Below are positions 16,518 through 25,621 of a stretch of DNA of 36,890 nucleotides, one piece after another. The notes under the pieces are model-generated. The model had not been told where the DNA came from. It did no database searches and saw only the letters and a program-made list of their open reading frames with translations. Origin of the DNA: Chlamydiota bacterium (lineage in GTDB: Bacteria > Chlamydiota > Chlamydiia > Chlamydiales > Rhabdochlamydiaceae); the NCBI GenBank assembly GCA_022614855.1, contig JAKEHU010000006.1, forward strand, positions 84,537 through 121,426, given 5' to 3'. The translations under genes and the position numbers were made by a program. Position 1 is the stretch's first letter; each line of letters starts with the position of its first letter.

Positions 16518-17617
16518 AGTCCAGACTTTCCTGTAAATGCTTTTTTAATCTTTGCTATATCGATCTCTGCATCAAATAGGCAACATTCCTCTAACATAGG
16601 TTTATAATTTTTCCGAGAAAAAGCACCGGGAGCGAGCTTTCCTCCACCCTCATGATCCTCGCGGACAGGCAATCCAAATTCTGAATGGATTGTCCATTCG
16701 CATTCAGAATCATAGTTTACCCATTTCTCATAATCGACATCCCAATTTTCAGGATCCTCTTTCCATATCACAAGATCATCTTCCGAACCTGTAATCGTTC
16801 TTCTCTCTTCTTGATTTGTATAGCCCTGATAATCTTTTATTTGTTTCAGTATGTTGCTCATAATTGAATTTTCTTCCCAATGTTTGGCATGGATCAATTC
16901 ATGTGCAAATGGGAGAAAAGAAGGAGATGGAATCTTATATTTTTTTCTATTGAATTGTGCTGCTCTTCCAATGACTGAATCTAAATTATCTCCAGGGCAA
17001 ATGGTAATTTTATGTCCAAATAGCTGAAATTCACCTTTTAACATGGCTTCATGCTCAAATTTATTCCCTTCCTTAATGAGAATAGTGTGAGTACCATTTG
17101 CAAGCTTTTCTATCAATTGACGTGAGGTCTTTCGTGTCATCAAAATGGTAAAATCGCGCATTAACATTTTTTGAGCTTTCTCAGACAAACTTGGGTCAAA
17201 TTTGAACTTAGTCTTTCCTGTAAAAATTTCTTTTAATAGCTTTGTCATTTTGACATAATCACAAAAACGAATGCCATTCTGCGGCAAAGTACCAAGATAA
17301 TCACCTTTAAAGACGAGAAGATCTGTCCCAGAAAAAGGATCTTTGGGATTTAATGGAATAATGTGGGACAGAACCTTTTTTTCCATCTCATTTCCAACTT
17401 CATCCCAATTATCTTTTTCCTGATTCCAGATTTTCGTTAGAAAGGAATTTTTTTTTGGTTTTACCTTATCTTTTATATCTTTTTTTTCTCGCAAAGAGCC
17501 GTTGCATAAGTCTTTTATGGCAAAAATTTTCGATTTCTTTAGTTTATCTAAAAAATCCCTGATCTCTTCTACTAAAGGCATGTGAAAGGGTTTGGATGAA
17601 ATGGCTGCAGTTGTCAT
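16514..17617 (-). CDS. M91-like (NleD-type) zinc metallopeptidase effector candidate, array member 3
   Basis: A 367-residue paralogue with H239-E-L-I-H243 (AHELIHAKHWE), then TNQEERRTITG and EFGLPVREDHEGGG. The N-terminal leader (MTTAAISSKPFHMPLVEEIR) is almost the same as in members 1 and 4. The linker is short compared with member 1, ending in KIWNQEKDNWDEVGNEMEKKV. The insert after the EERRTI motif is about 24 residues long and acidic (EDDLVIWKEDPENWDVD). Both ends overlap neighbours by four bases (ATGA), so translation is coupled through the operon. Functional assignment rests on the M91 motif order only. Confidence 0.85.
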   Translation of the reverse strand: MTTAAISSKPFHMPLVEEIRDFLDKLKKSKIFAIKDLCNGSLREKKDIKDKVKPKKNSFLTKIWNQEKDNWDEVGNEMEKKVLSHIIPLNPKDPFSGTDLLVFKGDYLGTLPQNGIRFCDYVKMTKLLKEIFTGKTKFKFDPSLSEKAQKMLMRDFTILMTRKTSRQLIEKLANGTHTILIKEGNKFEHEAMLKGEFQLFGHKITICPGDNLDSVIGRAAQFNRKKYKIPSPSFLPFAHELIHAKHWEENSIMSNILKQIKDYQGYTNQEERRTITGSEDDLVIWKEDPENWDVDYEKWVNYDSECEWTIHSEFGLPVREDHEGGGKLAPGAFSRKNYKPMLEECCLFDAEIDIAKIKKAFTGKSGL

Positions 17618-18705
17618 AAATTTATTGCTCTCTTAATTTTTTCTATATCAATCTCTGCACCTACAAGCCTACATTCCTTTAACATGGATCTGTAATTTTT
17701 TCTGGAAAAATCACCAGGTGCTAAAATACCACCACCATAATGATCTTCACGAACTGGTAGTCCAAATTCTGGTCCGATTGTCCACTCACAAACGGGAAAA
17801 TACTTGTCTTGAGCTATAGCAGGCCAACGTTTACTTTTAATTTCATCTTTTAAAACGATATCTTCATCTTTTTCCCAACCAGAAATAGTTCTTCTTTCCT
17901 CTTGATTTGTATACGATTTTTGATCTTCATTTTCTCTTAATGCGTTAGCATAATCATAATCTTCCTCATAATGGCTTACATGAATTAACTCATGTATCAA
18001 CCCCATAAACGTGGGAGCAGGAATCTTATATCCATATCGATTCAACTGAGCTGCTCTTCCCATGTGAGATAAAAGAAGCCAATCACTGCAAATGGATATC
18101 TTATGCCCACATAGTTTCCCATCTTTTGAGATATGCCTTGCTTTAAACCCCTTCCCTTCTTCAATGACAACATCTCTGGATCCATTAGCAATTTCTTTTA
18201 TTAATTTGCGAGAGGTTTTTCTTGTCATCAAAATGATAAAATCTTTGATCAACATTCTTAGAGATTTTTTTGATAAGGCTGGATCAAACTTGAATCTTGT
18301 CTTCTCTGAAAAAATTTGAGTTAATAGCTCTTTAACCTCGAGAAATTCACTGTGGCGAATCCCATTCAATGGAAGAGTAGCTGGATATTCATCCCTAAAA
18401 ACCAATAGATCTGTTCCAGAAAAGGGATTTTCTGGATGAAGGGGAATGAGGTGAGATAAAACTTTGGTATCAATCTCTTTTTCAAGGTCATCCCAATTAT
18501 CTTTTCGTCTCCATATCTTAGTTAAACGCGAATTTTTTCTTTGGCTTACCGTATGCCCTTGTAAATCCCTCTTCTCTCGCAACGAACCATTACATAGATT
18601 TTTTAGAGCAAAAATTTTGGATTTTTTTAGTTTATCTAAAAAATCCCTGATCTCTTCTACTAAAGGCATTTGAAAAGGTTTCGATGAAATGGCTGCAGTT
18701 GTCAT
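17614..18705 (-). CDS. M91-like (NleD-type) zinc metallopeptidase effector candidate, array member 4
   Basis: A 363-residue paralogue with H238-E-L-I-H242 (IHELIHVSHYE), followed by TNQEERRTISG and EFGLPVREDHYGGG. In the catalytic neighbourhood the residue before HExxH is Ile, where most members have Ala. The linker is basic (SLREKRDLQGHTVSQRKN). The mid-region GTDLLVFRDEYPATLPLNGI and the helix TRKTSRKLIKEIANGS are conserved across the array. It is separated from member 5's stop by three bases and overlaps member 3 by four. No signal peptide is visible; if it is exported, a type III-like route would be needed. Confidence 0.85.
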   Translation of the reverse strand: MTTAAISSKPFQMPLVEEIRDFLDKLKKSKIFALKNLCNGSLREKRDLQGHTVSQRKNSRLTKIWRRKDNWDDLEKEIDTKVLSHLIPLHPENPFSGTDLLVFRDEYPATLPLNGIRHSEFLEVKELLTQIFSEKTRFKFDPALSKKSLRMLIKDFIILMTRKTSRKLIKEIANGSRDVVIEEGKGFKARHISKDGKLCGHKISICSDWLLLSHMGRAAQLNRYGYKIPAPTFMGLIHELIHVSHYEEDYDYANALRENEDQKSYTNQEERRTISGWEKDEDIVLKDEIKSKRWPAIAQDKYFPVCEWTIGPEFGLPVREDHYGGGILAPGDFSRKNYRSMLKECRLVGAEIDIEKIKRAINL

Positions 18706-18708
18706 AGA

Positions 18709-19785
18709 TTATACCTTCTCAATGAATCTTTTTATTTTTTCTAAATCGATTTTTGCGTCTATTGTTTGGCATTCCTGCCACATAGACATATAATCTTCTT
18801 TGGAAAAATCACCTGGGGACAAATCACCACCAGCATAATGATCTTCACGGACGGGTAATCCAAATTCTGAGCGGATTGTCCACTCGTTTACGCGCTTATA
18901 ACCTGGCCATGGTCTTTGTGCTGCTTCATTTTGCCAATTTTTTGGTTCTTTGTTCCAAATCACAAAATTGTCTTTTGAACCAGAAATGGTTCTTCTCTCT
19001 TCTTCATGTGTATATTCTCCAGCTGCAATATCTGATATTTTTTTCGAGTAAAGTAGCTCTTCTTGGAAATGTTCGATATGAATGCATTCATGTGCAAAAG
19101 AGAGGTAAGAGGGGATGGGAATCTTATATAGCATTCTATTTAACTGTGCTGCCCTTCCAATCTGGGATGGAAGAAACCAGTTACTGCAAACAGATAGTTC
19201 TTGCTTGACTAACTTTCCATCTTTTGAAAAGTGTCTAGCTATAAATTCTTCTCCTTCTATAATGAAAATATCATTAGAGCCCTTGGCAAGTCTTTTTATC
19301 AATTCGCGTGATGTTTTTCGAGTCATCAAAATGGCGAAATCCCGAATAACCATGTTTAGAGATTTTTCTGATAACTTTAGATCAAACTTGAATCGAGTTT
19401 TTTCATAAAAAATATCAATCAATAGTTGTGTTACTTCGACGAATTCAGAATGGCGAATCCCATTTAATGGCAACGTACCTACATACTCATTCTTAAAAAC
19501 CAATAGATCTGTTCCAGAAAGAGGATGGTTTGAACTTATGGGAACCAGATGAGTTAAAACCTTTTTTTCCATCTCTTTTCCAATTTCGTCCCACGTTTCT
19601 TTTTCCCTCCAAACTTTTCTCTGTTTTAATTTATTCTTTTTTAGATCTTCCCCTTTAAATAAGGATTTATTACATAAGTCTTTTATGGCAAAAATCTTAG
19701 ACTTTTTTACTTTATCTAAAAAATCTCTTATCTGTTCTGCTAGAGGCACTCGAAAATGGTTGGATGAAATGGCTGCTGTTGTCAT
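18709..19785 (-). CDS. M91-like (NleD-type) zinc metallopeptidase effector candidate, array member 5
   Basis: A 358-residue paralogue with H232-E-C-I-H236 (AHECIHIEHFQ); the Leu of the usual HELIH is Cys here, which leaves the zinc-ligand pattern intact. It continues with THEEERRTISG and EFGLPVREDHYAGG. The leader MTTAAISSNHFRVPLAEQIR matches the others, while the linker is short and lysine-rich (LKKNKLKQRKVWREKETW). The start lies in an ATGA overlap with member 6. Sequence after the EERRTI motif (KDNFVIWNKEPKNW) is close to member 3, suggesting shared ancestry or exchange between those two. Confidence 0.85.
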   Translation of the reverse strand: MTTAAISSNHFRVPLAEQIRDFLDKVKKSKIFAIKDLCNKSLFKGEDLKKNKLKQRKVWREKETWDEIGKEMEKKVLTHLVPISSNHPLSGTDLLVFKNEYVGTLPLNGIRHSEFVEVTQLLIDIFYEKTRFKFDLKLSEKSLNMVIRDFAILMTRKTSRELIKRLAKGSNDIFIIEGEEFIARHFSKDGKLVKQELSVCSNWFLPSQIGRAAQLNRMLYKIPIPSYLSFAHECIHIEHFQEELLYSKKISDIAAGEYTHEEERRTISGSKDNFVIWNKEPKNWQNEAAQRPWPGYKRVNEWTIRSEFGLPVREDHYAGGDLSPGDFSKEDYMSMWQECQTIDAKIDLEKIKRFIEKV

Positions 19786-20903
19786 GGATGTAGAGCCCTC
19801 TTAATCTTTTCCATATCGATTTCTGCATCAAATTTCATGCATTCTAAATACATGGATTTTGCATTTTCCTTGAAAATACGGCCGGGAGAAAAGTTACCAC
19901 CACTATAATGATCTTCGCGTACAGGCAGTCCAAACTCTGCCCTGATTGACCATTCATTTACTGGGGAATACTTATCTTGAGTTATAGCAGACCAATCTTC
20001 TTCTTCAACTTTTTTGCCATCTTCCAGAATAAAATCATCTTTTTTTTCCCAACCAGAAATGGCTCTTCTTTCTTCTCGATGTGTATATCCCTCAGGATCT
20101 TTTAATTCGCTTAGTGCGTTTGTATGATGCAGATCTTGTTGATTATTCTTTACATGAATCAATTCATGGGCAAGCGACATAAAAGAAGGGTTCGGTATTT
20201 TGTATTTTTTTCTACCCAATTGCGCTGCTCTTCCAAGGTGCGATGGAATAAATTTTTTACTGCAAATGAATACTTCCTGTCTAATTAGTTTGTTGGATAG
20301 TTTTGAGGAAAGACTTTGAGTTTCAAATTCTTCTCCTTCTCTAAACGTTGTATCGTAAGAACTAAAGGCAAGGCTTTTTATCAATTCTCGTGATGTCTTT
20401 CTCGTCATCAAAATAATGAAGTCTCGCATTAACATCCTCATGGAAGAATTAGATAACATCGGGTCAAACTTGAATCGAGTTACCCCGGAAAAAATTTTAG
20501 GCAAAAGCTTTGTTATTTTAATGAATTCAGTGTAGCGAATTCCATTTAGGGGAAGAGTACCTGGATATTCGTCTTTAAAAACCAGAAGATCTGTTCCAGC
20601 AAAGCGATCCTCTGGATCTATAGGAATTAGGTAAGACAGGACCTTTTTTTCCATCCCTCGTCCAACCTCATCCCATGTCTCTTTTTCCACAACATTTTCC
20701 CCAAAAATGGAATTCCAAATCTTCATTAAAAAGGACTCCTTTTTTGGTTTTATATTAGCTTGTTTAAGCTCCTTTTTAAATAGAGTATTGTTACATAAAT
20801 CCTTGATAGAAAAGTCTTTACATTTTTTAAGCTCTTTTAAAAAATACCTAACTTCTTCTAATAAAGTATCTTGTGTTATTCTCAGTGAAACTGAACTTGT
20901 CAT
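19782..20903 (-). CDS. M91-like (NleD-type) zinc metallopeptidase effector candidate, array member 6 (first in operon)
   Basis: A 373-residue paralogue and the promoter-proximal gene. The motif is H246-E-L-I-H250 (AHELIHVKNNQ); it alone lacks the extra histidine three residues after the second zinc histidine. It continues with THREERRAISG, where the usual Thr of RRTISG is Ala, and EFGLPVREDHYSGG. The leader is the most diverged (MTSSVSLRITQDTLLEEVRY). The linker resembles member 1 (SFLMKIWNSIFGENVVEKETW). Near the C terminus the PGAFSRKNY of the others is replaced by PGRIFKENA. AAAGGG lies four bases upstream of the ATG, and a promoter candidate is nearby. Confidence 0.85.
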   Translation of the reverse strand: MTSSVSLRITQDTLLEEVRYFLKELKKCKDFSIKDLCNNTLFKKELKQANIKPKKESFLMKIWNSIFGENVVEKETWDEVGRGMEKKVLSYLIPIDPEDRFAGTDLLVFKDEYPGTLPLNGIRYTEFIKITKLLPKIFSGVTRFKFDPMLSNSSMRMLMRDFIILMTRKTSRELIKSLAFSSYDTTFREGEEFETQSLSSKLSNKLIRQEVFICSKKFIPSHLGRAAQLGRKKYKIPNPSFMSLAHELIHVKNNQQDLHHTNALSELKDPEGYTHREERRAISGWEKKDDFILEDGKKVEEEDWSAITQDKYSPVNEWSIRAEFGLPVREDHYSGGNFSPGRIFKENAKSMYLECMKFDAEIDMEKIKRALHP

Positions 20904-20925
20904 AAACCCTTTTATTTCTAAAATA

Positions 20926-20954
20926 ATTATAATATATTTTAAAGATTTAATAAA
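20926..20954 (-). promoter_or_regulatory. Candidate sigma-70-type promoter for the M91-like operon
   Basis: On the minus strand, TTTATT (20954-20949) and TATAAT (20931-20926) are separated by 17 bases, 23 bases upstream of the first M91-like start codon. The -10 is a perfect match to consensus and the -35 is weak. The region is extremely AT-rich, so chance matches are likely, but the 81-base gap is the only promoter-sized space before six overlapping genes. Confidence 0.4.
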
Positions 20955-20984
20955 GATTTTTAAATTGAAAATGATTTACGCTAG

Positions 20985-22088
20985 TTACTTATTCTCAATG
21001 ACTTGAGAAAAGAAGGTTTGAAATTCATTTAGAAATTTCTCTTCTGAAAAGGTCTCAGCATGTGCTTTTATCTGTTCAGGAATGAACTGGTCCTGTTTTC
21101 TTTCAAATGTCTGAATAGCTTTTAAGAGGCTTTCCTCTGTTTGCTCTTGGAAAAAGAGACCTGTTTTTTCAGGAATAATTGTCTCCAGACATGCTCCCTT
21201 GCCATAGGCAATAGCCGGAACTCCGGCTGCTTGGGCTTCCACGCAAATGATCCCAAATTCTTCTTCTGCAGCAAAGATAAAGGCCTTTGCTTGTGGCAAA
21301 AGATCCTGGATGACCGAATCGGATTGAGATCCTAAAATTTCAATATTTTTAGCACGACAACTGATCTCTTTGATTTTTCCCATTTCAGGACCATCTCCAA
21401 TTATGAGAAGTTTTTTTTCTGGCATTTTAGAAAAGGTCTTTGCAATCAGATCTATTTTTTTATATGGAACAAAACGCGAGCAGGTAACGTAATACTCTTT
21501 CTTTTTTGTAGAAATTTGAAACAAATGGGTATTGACGGGAGGGTAGATGACCTTTGCCTCCCTTTTATAGATCCTGCGAATTCTTTGAGCAACATAATGA
21601 GAAAGTGTAGCAAAGTGAGTTACGCTTTTTGCTGCATCCAAATCCCATTTGCGAAGATACTGACAAGTTTTTTCTACCAGAACTTTTTTCATCCCTTTTA
21701 GATCATTAAAATACAAATGATAAAAATCCCATATGTAACGCATAGGAGTAAAACAGTAGCAGACATGGATTTGATTTGGATGAACCTTCACCCCTTTTGC
21801 TACAGCATGAGATAGGGAGAGAATGATCTGATACTCATGAAGATTGAAACTTTCAATGGCTTTTGGAAAGAGTGGCAAAAAGTAGCGATAGAATTTTGTG
21901 GAAAAGGGAATTTTTTGCAAAAAAGAAGGAGTTATGATCTGGTTTTCCAATAGGCTATTTTTTAATTTTTTTTCATCCTTTACTAAGGTATAAATGGGAG
22001 CTTTATAGATTTTTAATAGCGATTCGAGAACCTTTTCTCCCCCTCCAATTCCCACAAGCCAATCATGAATGAGAGCAATTTTTTGCAT
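20985..22088 (-). CDS. GT4 glycosyltransferase (mannosyltransferase-like)
   Basis: A 367-residue GT-B enzyme. The N terminus (KIALIHDWLVGIGGGEKVLE) and HVCYCFTPMRYIWD are typical of a GT4 subgroup that includes WbaZ-like O-antigen mannosyltransferases. The C-terminal donor domain shows LLIIGDGPEMGKI and the E-x7-E region (AAEEEFGIICVEAQAAGVPAIAYG). It acts on the cytoplasmic face, adding a sugar, possibly mannose, to a lipid-linked glycan. It follows the polymerase-like gene with a 7-base gap and ends the polysaccharide operon. Immediately upstream of its start is AATAGATTCAT, similar to the end of the palindromic elements but without a partner arm. The donor sugar is inferred only from family resemblance and the nearby gmd gene. 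Confidence 0.85.
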   Translation of the reverse strand: MQKIALIHDWLVGIGGGEKVLESLLKIYKAPIYTLVKDEKKLKNSLLENQIITPSFLQKIPFSTKFYRYFLPLFPKAIESFNLHEYQIILSLSHAVAKGVKVHPNQIHVCYCFTPMRYIWDFYHLYFNDLKGMKKVLVEKTCQYLRKWDLDAAKSVTHFATLSHYVAQRIRRIYKREAKVIYPPVNTHLFQISTKKKEYYVTCSRFVPYKKIDLIAKTFSKMPEKKLLIIGDGPEMGKIKEISCRAKNIEILGSQSDSVIQDLLPQAKAFIFAAEEEFGIICVEAQAAGVPAIAYGKGACLETIIPEKTGLFFQEQTEESLLKAIQTFERKQDQFIPEQIKAHAETFSEEKFLNEFQTFFSQVIENK

Positions 22089-22095
22089 AATGAAT

Positions 22096-23397
22096 CTATT
22101 CTGATATTCGGAAGCTGTGATTTTTTAAGGATTCATTAGCATAACTACTGAGATAAGTAAACAAGGCAATCATGGGTATTAACCAGAAAGGGTAAAAAAG
22201 ACAATGGTTAAATTGGGAAGAAAAAAATACGACAATTAATAAATAAAAAAGCATTCTTCTTCCTAATTGGGATATAAACAGATCATCTTTTTTTAATTTT
22301 TTACACTTCTTATTTAGATTAATCCACCAGACAATAAAAATAGCCATGATAATGGAAAAAAAGATCACTCCAAAGCTAATCAAATTGACCAAAATAGAAG
22401 AGTGAAGGGCAGAAAGTCCGGTATGCTCTCTTGTAAACAAGATCAGATAATTATATCCAAGTCCAAAAATGGGATAATTTTTAAAAATTTCAACGCCAAA
22501 TTGAAAGTCTGAAAATCGCGAAGTTGCTGAAGGGTCTGCATGGATATTAATTGAACGTTCTAAAAAGAACATTGTTTGGCTTAGATTCCATACAACTATA
22601 ACAATAAACATTATAACCAAAATTAATGTTAACTTTAAATTTCTTAAAATTCTCATCACATTATTCGAATTAAAAAATAGATAAAATAAAAGAATGAGAA
22701 AGCTTCCTATTCCGCTACGAGATCCGGTTAAAATAAGAGAAACCAGAAAAAACCAAGAGAGAAATTGATATTTAAATTCTTTTTTAAATTGACCCAAGCT
22801 TAGAGAAAAAATAAACGGTATACAGGCAATGATTCCATAAAAATTTGGATCGAAATAAGGAGAAATAAATCTTTTAAAGTGAGGATCCCCTACATATTGA
22901 ATGTGATATTTCTCAAGGAAAATCCAAAAGGAAGAGGAGTCGGGAAAAAGAATGAAAATAGCAAATCCGATTAGGGCGAGAATAAAATAGCATTTGAGAT
23001 AAAAATCTAAAAGCGATTTTACATCTTTTCCATAGAGATAAAAACTGATCTTTCCCAATACATATCCAGAAAAAATTAAAGTGATAAGCCGTATTGCATA
23101 GAAAGTAGCATTTTCATTCCAACCATGAATCATAATTCCATAGAAATTGGAAAGAGAAATAAAGAGGAAAACGATTCCTAAAATGATGATTTCTTTTGTT
23201 ATTTTTTTTACCATAAATCCAAAAGAGACTATGCAGAATGAATAAAGAGCTATTTCACTTATAGAAATGCTAATAAATTTTTCCGAGTAGATGAACCTCA
23301 ACAATTGGCCTAATGAAAGATAAACTCCAAATAAAAAAAAGGTAATCAGATAAATTGTTGATTTTAGTTCTATTCTTCTTACAATTAAATTTTGCAT
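22096..23397 (-). CDS. O-antigen polymerase/ligase-like (Wzy_C) membrane protein
   Basis: A 433-residue protein with roughly ten to twelve hydrophobic segments. Family features are GSRSGIGSFLILLFYLFF, a conserved arginine-bearing motif, and a large loop with NYPIFGLGYNYLI followed by LSALHSSILVNLISFGVIFF, as in Wzy_C proteins. These link or polymerise undecaprenyl-carried glycan repeats at the periplasmic side. It is the second such protein in the window (the other is at 5544-7019). A Wzy-like protein next to an ABC exporter is not the textbook arrangement, so it may be a ligase. The gap of 131 bases before it contains a minus-strand TTGACA at 23493-23498 but no well-spaced -10. Confidence 0.8.
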   Translation of the reverse strand: MQNLIVRRIELKSTIYLITFFLFGVYLSLGQLLRFIYSEKFISISISEIALYSFCIVSFGFMVKKITKEIIILGIVFLFISLSNFYGIMIHGWNENATFYAIRLITLIFSGYVLGKISFYLYGKDVKSLLDFYLKCYFILALIGFAIFILFPDSSSFWIFLEKYHIQYVGDPHFKRFISPYFDPNFYGIIACIPFIFSLSLGQFKKEFKYQFLSWFFLVSLILTGSRSGIGSFLILLFYLFFNSNNVMRILRNLKLTLILVIMFIVIVVWNLSQTMFFLERSINIHADPSATSRFSDFQFGVEIFKNYPIFGLGYNYLILFTREHTGLSALHSSILVNLISFGVIFFSIIMAIFIVWWINLNKKCKKLKKDDLFISQLGRRMLFYLLIVVFFSSQFNHCLFYPFWLIPMIALFTYLSSYANESLKNHSFRISE

Positions 23398-23528
23398 GAG
23401 ATTATGAACTATCTCGTAGAGAATTTGATTTTAACTAAGTTTTGAATTTAATCCACTTTAGGCAAAATAATCCTGCTCTCATTTCTCAAGGTTGTCAAAC
23501 ATTCGATGGTAGAAGTGGCTGAGATACT

Positions 23529-24632
23529 TTAATTAAAGTCCTTGGTTATCTCATTAAGTATCTTAAAGTGCTCTTCAGCAGATTTTTTCCATGTATATTG
23601 TTTTACCCACTCTTTTCCTTTTAAGATAAGATTTGTTCTTAGAGTAGCATCATTGACTAGTTCGAAAATCCCAGAGGTTATCTCCTTTATAGAACAAGGA
23701 TCGACATAAAGTACATTTTCCTGACAAACTTCACGAACAGGTGCGATGGATGATGCTAAAACAGGGCATCCTACCTTCATTGCTTCAAGAGGAGGCAGTC
23801 CAAAACCTTCATATAAAGAGGGAAATGCTAAACAGAGTGCCAGCTGATAGATCGCTGGCAGATCTTCATCTTCAACTTCAGAAAGATGTAATAAGTGTTT
23901 GGATAACTTAGCATCTTGGAGCCATGCAGTGATATTCTCCCGATTCATCATTCCTTTACTTTTCCCCACAATAACTAGATAAAGAGATGGATCATGAGAA
24001 ATAAGCTCTTTGAAGGCTTTCATTAAAGTAGTTAAATTCTTATGAGGTTTTAAATTGCCTACAAATAGCACAAATCTTTCGGGAAGCTGATATTTTTGCT
24101 GTACATGCGTTATAGAACTTTGATTGTCGAAGTAAAAATGGTCAATACCGTAATAAATGACAGAGACTTTACTATCATCAACTCCTGTATATCTTCTTAA
24201 CTCATTTGAAGAAAAATGCGATCCGGTGATAATTTTTTCAGATTTTCTTATAGCTGTTCGAATCAGTTTTTTAGCATAAATTCTTTCTAAAGGTGAGAGA
24301 AAAGAGGCTAAAGCAAGATGACAAACATCGTGAATCGTCACAAGCTGCTTTTTGGCTTTGATAGGCAGAAAAGGAACATTGAAATGGGGAGACCAAAAGA
24401 TATCACATGCAGGAATCAAACGGGGCAGTTGCCACTGTTCTTTAATAGAATAAATAGACGCATTGCAATGAATGCAATCGAGCGTATCAAGAAATGAATA
24501 CTGTTGATGCATAGATGGATGAATCAATAGTTTCATATGCAGCGGATAAGTTTTCAAATGAATAATGATATTTTTTAGATAGGTACCAATACCGCCACTA
24601 TTTAACATTCTAGCATCGATGACTATATGCAT
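23529..24632 (-). CDS. GT4 glycosyltransferase
   Basis: A 367-residue enzyme starting at ATG 24632, where HIVIDARMLNSGGIGTYLKNII begins; reading further upstream adds about 41 residues that lie inside the preceding gene and have no family character. The C-terminal domain has FVLFVGNLKPHKNLTTLMKAF and FPSLYEGFGLPPLEAMKVGCPV, the GT4 E-x7-E donor site. Related enzymes are mannosyl- or rhamnosyltransferases of O-antigen synthesis such as the WbpY/RfbF type. It overlaps the upstream GT2 gene by ten bases, consistent with one operon running from wzm. The sugar specificity is unknown. Confidence 0.85.
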   Translation of the reverse strand: MHIVIDARMLNSGGIGTYLKNIIIHLKTYPLHMKLLIHPSMHQQYSFLDTLDCIHCNASIYSIKEQWQLPRLIPACDIFWSPHFNVPFLPIKAKKQLVTIHDVCHLALASFLSPLERIYAKKLIRTAIRKSEKIITGSHFSSNELRRYTGVDDSKVSVIYYGIDHFYFDNQSSITHVQQKYQLPERFVLFVGNLKPHKNLTTLMKAFKELISHDPSLYLVIVGKSKGMMNRENITAWLQDAKLSKHLLHLSEVEDEDLPAIYQLALCLAFPSLYEGFGLPPLEAMKVGCPVLASSIAPVREVCQENVLYVDPCSIKEITSGIFELVNDATLRTNLILKGKEWVKQYTWKKSAEEHFKILNEITKDFN

Positions 24633-25621
24633 TGCTTTAAACGTTTTCCTATTCGATAAATGAACCGCAAAGGGCGGAGCAAGAAAACAGGAAGTAAAAT
24701 TAAAGGCAGCATTTTTAACCAAAATCCTGGTGTTTTCCAATAACGGGGTAAACAAAGAATAAGGGCTTGTCGGCTAAATCCAGCAATTGTATAGTTGAAC
24801 TTAATATCCTGAATATGCAAGGGAAGATGCAAGGATCCTACCTGATTCAATAAGTAGTTTGTTAATGAGCTATTACCAAATAGTCCATGAGAAATCTGAT
24901 GATAGCTTATCACATCAATTTGAAAGCGTTTAAACCTACCTAACTCTTTAATGAAAGAGTCATTCCCACTCCTCCAACCCACACATTTTTTATGGATATA
25001 GAACCACTTTGGATGTTTTAAAAGCATATTGCCAATAATGTAATTAGCCGCATAAAAGTTAAAATATTTTTCCAGGTCTGCAAGACCATGAATTGTATCA
25101 AGCCATCGTTTGCGATGACATATGATTCCCGATAAATAACCAAAATAAGCAAATAGCTGTTTCTCACAGGAAACAATATCCTCAAAAAAATAGTCGCTCT
25201 GCAGGTTTCCGATGGAAGAATGTGAGATCTTTTCTTTTAAATAATAATCATAACATTGACAATTCACAGAAAATCCTGAGATATCTGGGTAATTTTTGAT
25301 TTTATTTAAAACCTCTTCTAATCCTCCCTTTTCAACTCGATCATCATCGCATAAAAACCAGCAGTATGCCCCTTGAGCAATCTCCACAGATCTAAGAAAA
25401 CATCGGTCAGGACCTATATTCTGTGGCAACTTAACATAAGTGATAAAAGAGTATTTTTGTAAGTAAGGTCTAATAATTTCTTCTGTATTATCTTGAGAAC
25501 CATTATCACAGATAGCAATCTCCACATCGCTTGCTATTTGGTTTAAAACACTATTGAGCGCTGTCTCAATAAACTCTGCACGATTATAGGTAGAAATACA
25601 AATTGATAACTGATAAGTCAT
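24623..25621 (-). CDS. GT2 glycosyltransferase (abequosyltransferase/WcaA-like)
   Basis: A 332-residue GT-A enzyme. The N terminus LSICISTYNRAEFIETALNSVL, the nucleotide-binding CDNGSQDNTEEII, and CWFLCDDDRVEKGG with the D-D-D metal-binding cluster are all intact, unlike the GT2 in the repeat-bracketed module. The overall form, including a C-terminal basic and hydrophobic stretch (FWLKMLPLILLPVFLLRPL), resembles RfbV-type abequosyl/rhamnosyltransferases acting at the inner membrane. The gene overlaps both neighbours (4 and 10 bases). The transferred sugar cannot be deduced. Confidence 0.85.
   Translation of the reverse strand: MTYQLSICISTYNRAEFIETALNSVLNQIASDVEIAICDNGSQDNTEEIIRPYLQKYSFITYVKLPQNIGPDRCFLRSVEIAQGAYCWFLCDDDRVEKGGLEEVLNKIKNYPDISGFSVNCQCYDYYLKEKISHSSIGNLQSDYFFEDIVSCEKQLFAYFGYLSGIICHRKRWLDTIHGLADLEKYFNFYAANYIIGNMLLKHPKWFYIHKKCVGWRSGNDSFIKELGRFKRFQIDVISYHQISHGLFGNSSLTNYLLNQVGSLHLPLHIQDIKFNYTIAGFSRQALILCLPRYWKTPGFWLKMLPLILLPVFLLRPLRFIYRIGKRLKQCI

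Noticed and set aside
22090..22100. AATAGATTCAT-like sequence (minus strand) before the GT4 start, resembling the palindrome ends
   Set aside because: Only about 10 bases match and there is no partner arm, so chance or a decayed half-copy cannot be distinguished.
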